From: Pseudomonadota bacterium
GTDB taxonomy: Bacteria; Pseudomonadota; Gammaproteobacteria; Enterobacterales; Enterobacteriaceae
Assembly (NCBI GenBank): GCA_023425455.1
Contig: JAFACP010000420.1
Span: 1 to 17,704, forward strand
Length of the DNA: 17,704 nucleotides
Direction: 5' to 3'
This document shows, piece by piece, positions 16,155 to 17,704 of this stretch; the first letter of the stretch is position 1, and every line of letters begins with the position of its first letter. The position numbers and the translations under genes are program-made. A model generated the notes under the pieces. The model had not been told where the DNA came from, did no database searches, and worked only from the letters and a program-made list of their open reading frames with translations.

Positions 16155-16169
16155 CAGCGTCGTTAAGAC

Positions 16170-16310
16170 TTAGATTTTGCAGGCGTCGCCGCAGTCATCA
16201 TCGGCGACAATCGCCTGCGCTTTTTTGTCTGCATCATCCAGACGCTCGGCATTACGCTCTTCTGCTTCGTCCAGTCCGTTAAAGACTAAGTTATCGAGAT
16301 CAATTTCCAT
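16170..16310 (-). CDS. Small acidic protein of unknown function (46 aa)
   Basis: I do not recognise this gene. It encodes 46 residues, begins MEIDLDNLVFNGLDEAEERN and ends DDDCGDACKI. It is strongly acidic in the middle, probably helical (about residues 13-36), has no signal peptide or membrane segment, and carries two cysteines four residues apart (40 and 44) near the C-terminus. Support for a real gene: AGGTG a few bases before the ATG, a TATACT -10 upstream, and its own terminator 15 nt after the stop. A longer reading from 16406 adds 32 residues of different composition and is less likely. It converges with fumD and diverges from the carbonic anhydrase gene. The paired cysteines could bind metal or form a disulfide; that is speculation. 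Confidence 0.72.
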   Translation of the reverse strand: MEIDLDNLVFNGLDEAEERNAERLDDADKKAQAIVADDDCGDACKI

Positions 16311-16346
16311 CCTGCACCTGCCTGGTTCTGTTTTTGATTCTGGCAG

Positions 16347-16352
16347 AGTATA
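16347..16352 (-). promoter_or_regulatory. Likely -10 of the small acidic protein gene
   Basis: TATACT on the minus strand matches the -10 consensus at 5 of 6 bases, 36 bp before the ATG at 16310. The -35 region is poor. The leader would be about 30 nt. Confidence 0.5.
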
Positions 16353-16447
16353 GGGCAAAAAATGGCGGGAATGTACCTCACAGCACATAAGGATAATCCC
16401 TGCCATACTGACATCCGGCGTCGGCGGGAAAGAAAGATTGTGCTTGT

Positions 16448-16466
16448 CGGGCGCTCAGTGCGCCCG
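16448..16466. repeat. GC-rich inverted repeat upstream of the carbonic anhydrase gene
   Basis: CGGGCGC (16448-16454) pairs with GCGCCCG (16460-16466) around TCAGT. No T run follows on either strand. It lies about 65-80 nt before the carbonic anhydrase start. Its function is unknown. Confidence 0.5.
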
Positions 16467-16482
16467 GTAAACTTCAGGCGCG

Positions 16483-16494
16483 TGATCGCGATCA
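16483..16494. promoter_or_regulatory. Perfect 12-bp palindrome, candidate operator
   Basis: TGATCGCGATCA is a perfect palindrome, 34 bp before the carbonic anhydrase ATG and just before a -10-like TAAACT (16500-16505). This position would suit a regulator of the gene. I cannot assign a binding protein. Confidence 0.35.
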
Positions 16495-16528
16495 TGCCTA
16501 AACTAAAACAGATAAAAGAGATATCGCT

Positions 16529-17164
16529 ATGCAACATATCATTGAAGGTTTTCTCAGCTTTCAAAAAGAGATTTTCCCGCAACGTAAAGAGCTCTTCCGC
16601 AGTTTAGCGTCCAGCCAGAATCCCAAAGCGCTGTTCATCTCCTGCTCTGACAGCCGTCTGGTGCCGGAGCTGGTCACCCAGCAGGAGCCCGGACAGCTCT
16701 TTGTCATTCGTAATGCTGGCAACATTGTGCCGCCATTCGGACCAGAGCCAGGTGGCGTGTCCGCGACGATTGAGTACGCAGTCGTCGCGCTCGGCGTTAC
16801 CGACATTGTGATTTGCGGTCACTCTAACTGCGGGGCGATGAAGGCAATCGCCGACAACGCGGATCTGGGACCCATGCCGGCCGTTTCCCACTGGTTGCGT
16901 TACTCCGATGCGGCGAAAGCGGTGGTAGAGAAAAAAAGCTGGGATAAGCCTGTCGACAAAGTTAACGCGATGGTGCAGGAAAACGTGTTTGCGCAGCTGA
17001 GCAACATTAAAACCCATCCGTCGGTGGCGGTAGGGCTGCGTAACAACGCTATCCGCCTGCACGGCTGGGTTTATGATATCGAAAGCGGGGAGATCCGCGC
17101 GCTGGACAAGAACAGCAAAAGCTTTGTGTCGCTGTCCGAAAACCCTGGCGTCTACTTCGAATAA
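16529..17164 (+). CDS. cynT: Beta-class carbonic anhydrase, CynT type
   Basis: This 211-aa cytoplasmic zinc enzyme interconverts CO2 and bicarbonate. Zinc ligands Cys39, His98 and Cys101 and the catalytic dyad Asp41-Arg43 are present in [12 protein letters not shown] and CGHSNCGAM. The sequence follows E. coli CynT closely ([36 protein letters not shown]) and less so the Can enzyme. It is 8 residues shorter than CynT at the C-terminus. In E. coli cynT lies in an operon with cyanase (cynS) and cynX; here no cyn partner is adjacent, so it probably supplies bicarbonate generally and not for cyanate breakdown. The symbol reflects similarity, not operon context. A hairpin with a short T run follows. 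Confidence 0.9.
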   Translation: MQHIIEGFLSFQKEIFPQRKELFRSLASSQNPKALFISCSDSRLVPELVTQQEPGQLFVIRNAGNIVPPFGPEPGGVSATIEYAVVALGVTDIVICGHSNCGAMKAIADNADLGPMPAVSHWLRYSDAAKAVVEKKSWDKPVDKVNAMVQENVFAQLSNIKTHPSVAVGLRNNAIRLHGWVYDIESGEIRALDKNSKSFVSLSENPGVYFE

Positions 17165-17174
17165 CGTCAACGGC

Positions 17175-17203
17175 ACAGGGCACGGATGCCCTGTTTAGTC
17201 TTC
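17175..17203 (+). terminator. Likely terminator of the carbonic anhydrase gene
   Basis: ACAGGGCA (17175-17182) pairs perfectly with TGCCCTGT (17187-17194) around CGGA, followed by TTAGTCTT. The T run is short and overlaps the end of ydhS on the other strand. Confidence 0.6.
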
Positions 17204-17704
17204 CACAAAGGGTAATTTTCTGCGTAATCCGCAGGGGCGCTTCGCCGCCGCCTTCGCCATCGCTTCTCCCCGCAGCGCACACTCCCTCAGCCCTTGTACA
17301 AAAGGCTCGTCGTGCATCAGCCACGGTATGGCGCCGAAAGCTATCCGCCCGCGAAGCGCTTCCGGGGCGTTCAGGGTGTAATCCTCAGCGATGTCGGGGA
17401 GCGCATCACCTGCCTGCTGCAGCTGTTTACGCAATGCAGGAAAGGGCAGATCTTTCGTTTTCAATGGCTTTTGCCCGCGCGCATCAATAAAGACATCGAA
17501 GCGGTAAGCGGCGTCATGGCAGGTTACCCGCGTCTGGCTGCCCACGGTCTCCAGCGTGTAATCATCGCCGAGCGCCACCACGCTGATTATCCCCGCGTCG
17601 CGCAGGGCCAGCAGCCGGCGGATGGACTGCGGCGGAACGGCGGCGTAATTATCGATAAATACACGCTGCAGACCGGCCCTGAAGCGGGCCCTGTCCTCTT
17701 CCGT
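17195..17704 (-). CDS. ydhS: YdhS, FAD/NAD(P)-binding protein, C-terminal part
   Basis: The frame is open from the window edge to TAA at 17195-17197, so this is the last 169 residues of a protein of about 530 aa in E. coli. The visible part contains VFIDNYAAVPPQSIRRLLAL, then FDVFIDARGQKPLK and AFGAIPWLMHDEPFVQGL, which match the C-terminus of E. coli YdhS as I recall it. The family has an N-terminal FAD/NAD(P)-binding fold, not visible here. Its function is uncharacterised. A GTG at 17581 is an internal codon, not the start. It converges on the carbonic anhydrase gene with 30 nt between stops. Confidence 0.88.
   Translation of the reverse strand, partial: TEEDRARFRAGLQRVFIDNYAAVPPQSIRRLLALRDAGIISVVALGDDYTLETVGSQTRVTCHDAAYRFDVFIDARGQKPLKTKDLPFPALRKQLQQAGDALPDIAEDYTLNAPEALRGRIAFGAIPWLMHDEPFVQGLRECALRGEAMAKAAAKRPCGLRRKLPFVED

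Noticed and set aside
16170..16406. A longer, 78-residue version of the small acidic protein
   Set aside because: The added 32 residues differ in composition and would place the good -10 (16347-16352) inside the coding region; the ATG at 16310 has a ribosome site.

Overview
This is chromosomal DNA from a member of the Enterobacteriaceae. The proteins SufA-E, Lpp, PykF, LdtE, FumD and YdhS read as close relatives of the E. coli ones, and the order suf, ldtE, lpp, pykF, fumD, ydhS is that of E. coli K-12. Two differences argue against E. coli or Salmonella and for a Klebsiella/Enterobacter-type genome. A reverse-transsulfuration pair (mtcB-mtcC) with a methionine-type ABC transporter sits between pykF and fumD. 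A small acidic protein and a CynT-type carbonic anhydrase occupy the place where E. coli has ydhYVWXUT. The species cannot be fixed from this window.

Layout. 1-900: a MerR-family regulator of the BluR/MlrA type, with an inverted repeat over its own likely promoter. 901-1279: the suf control region, with a perfect 19-bp Fur palindrome, an IscR type-2 site, an IHF match and an OxyR candidate. 1280-6797: the sufABCDSE operon (SUF Fe-S cluster assembly), closed by a terminator. 6895-8205: ldtE (+) and lpp (-), convergent and sharing one bidirectional terminator; both act on the cell wall. 8517-9938: pykF (-), with a leader of about 230 nt, a consensus -10 and Cra sites. 10316-12847: mtcC and mtcB (-). 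12848-13247: a divergent control region with in-phase MetJ boxes. 13248-15769: metN-metI-metQ type transporter (+) and terminator. 15878-16087: fumD. 16170-16310: a 46-aa acidic protein (-). 16529-17164: carbonic anhydrase (+). 17195-17704: the C-terminal part of ydhS (-), cut by the window edge.

How the genes work together. SUF builds Fe-S clusters under iron limitation and oxidative stress, and its promoter carries sites for the matching regulators. The mtc/met block forms one metabolic unit. The transporter would import methionine or a related sulfur compound. MtcB and MtcC would then turn methionine-derived homocysteine into cystathionine and on to cysteine, so that methionine can serve as a sulfur source. 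MetJ boxes between the two divergent units suggest joint control by S-adenosylmethionine.

I found no rRNA, tRNA, CRISPR array, insertion sequence or phage gene. I see no wholly undescribed system. The least explained items are the mtc/met islet with its shared operator, the non-lipoprotein MetQ-like protein, the BluR-like regulator upstream of suf, and the 46-aa acidic protein.
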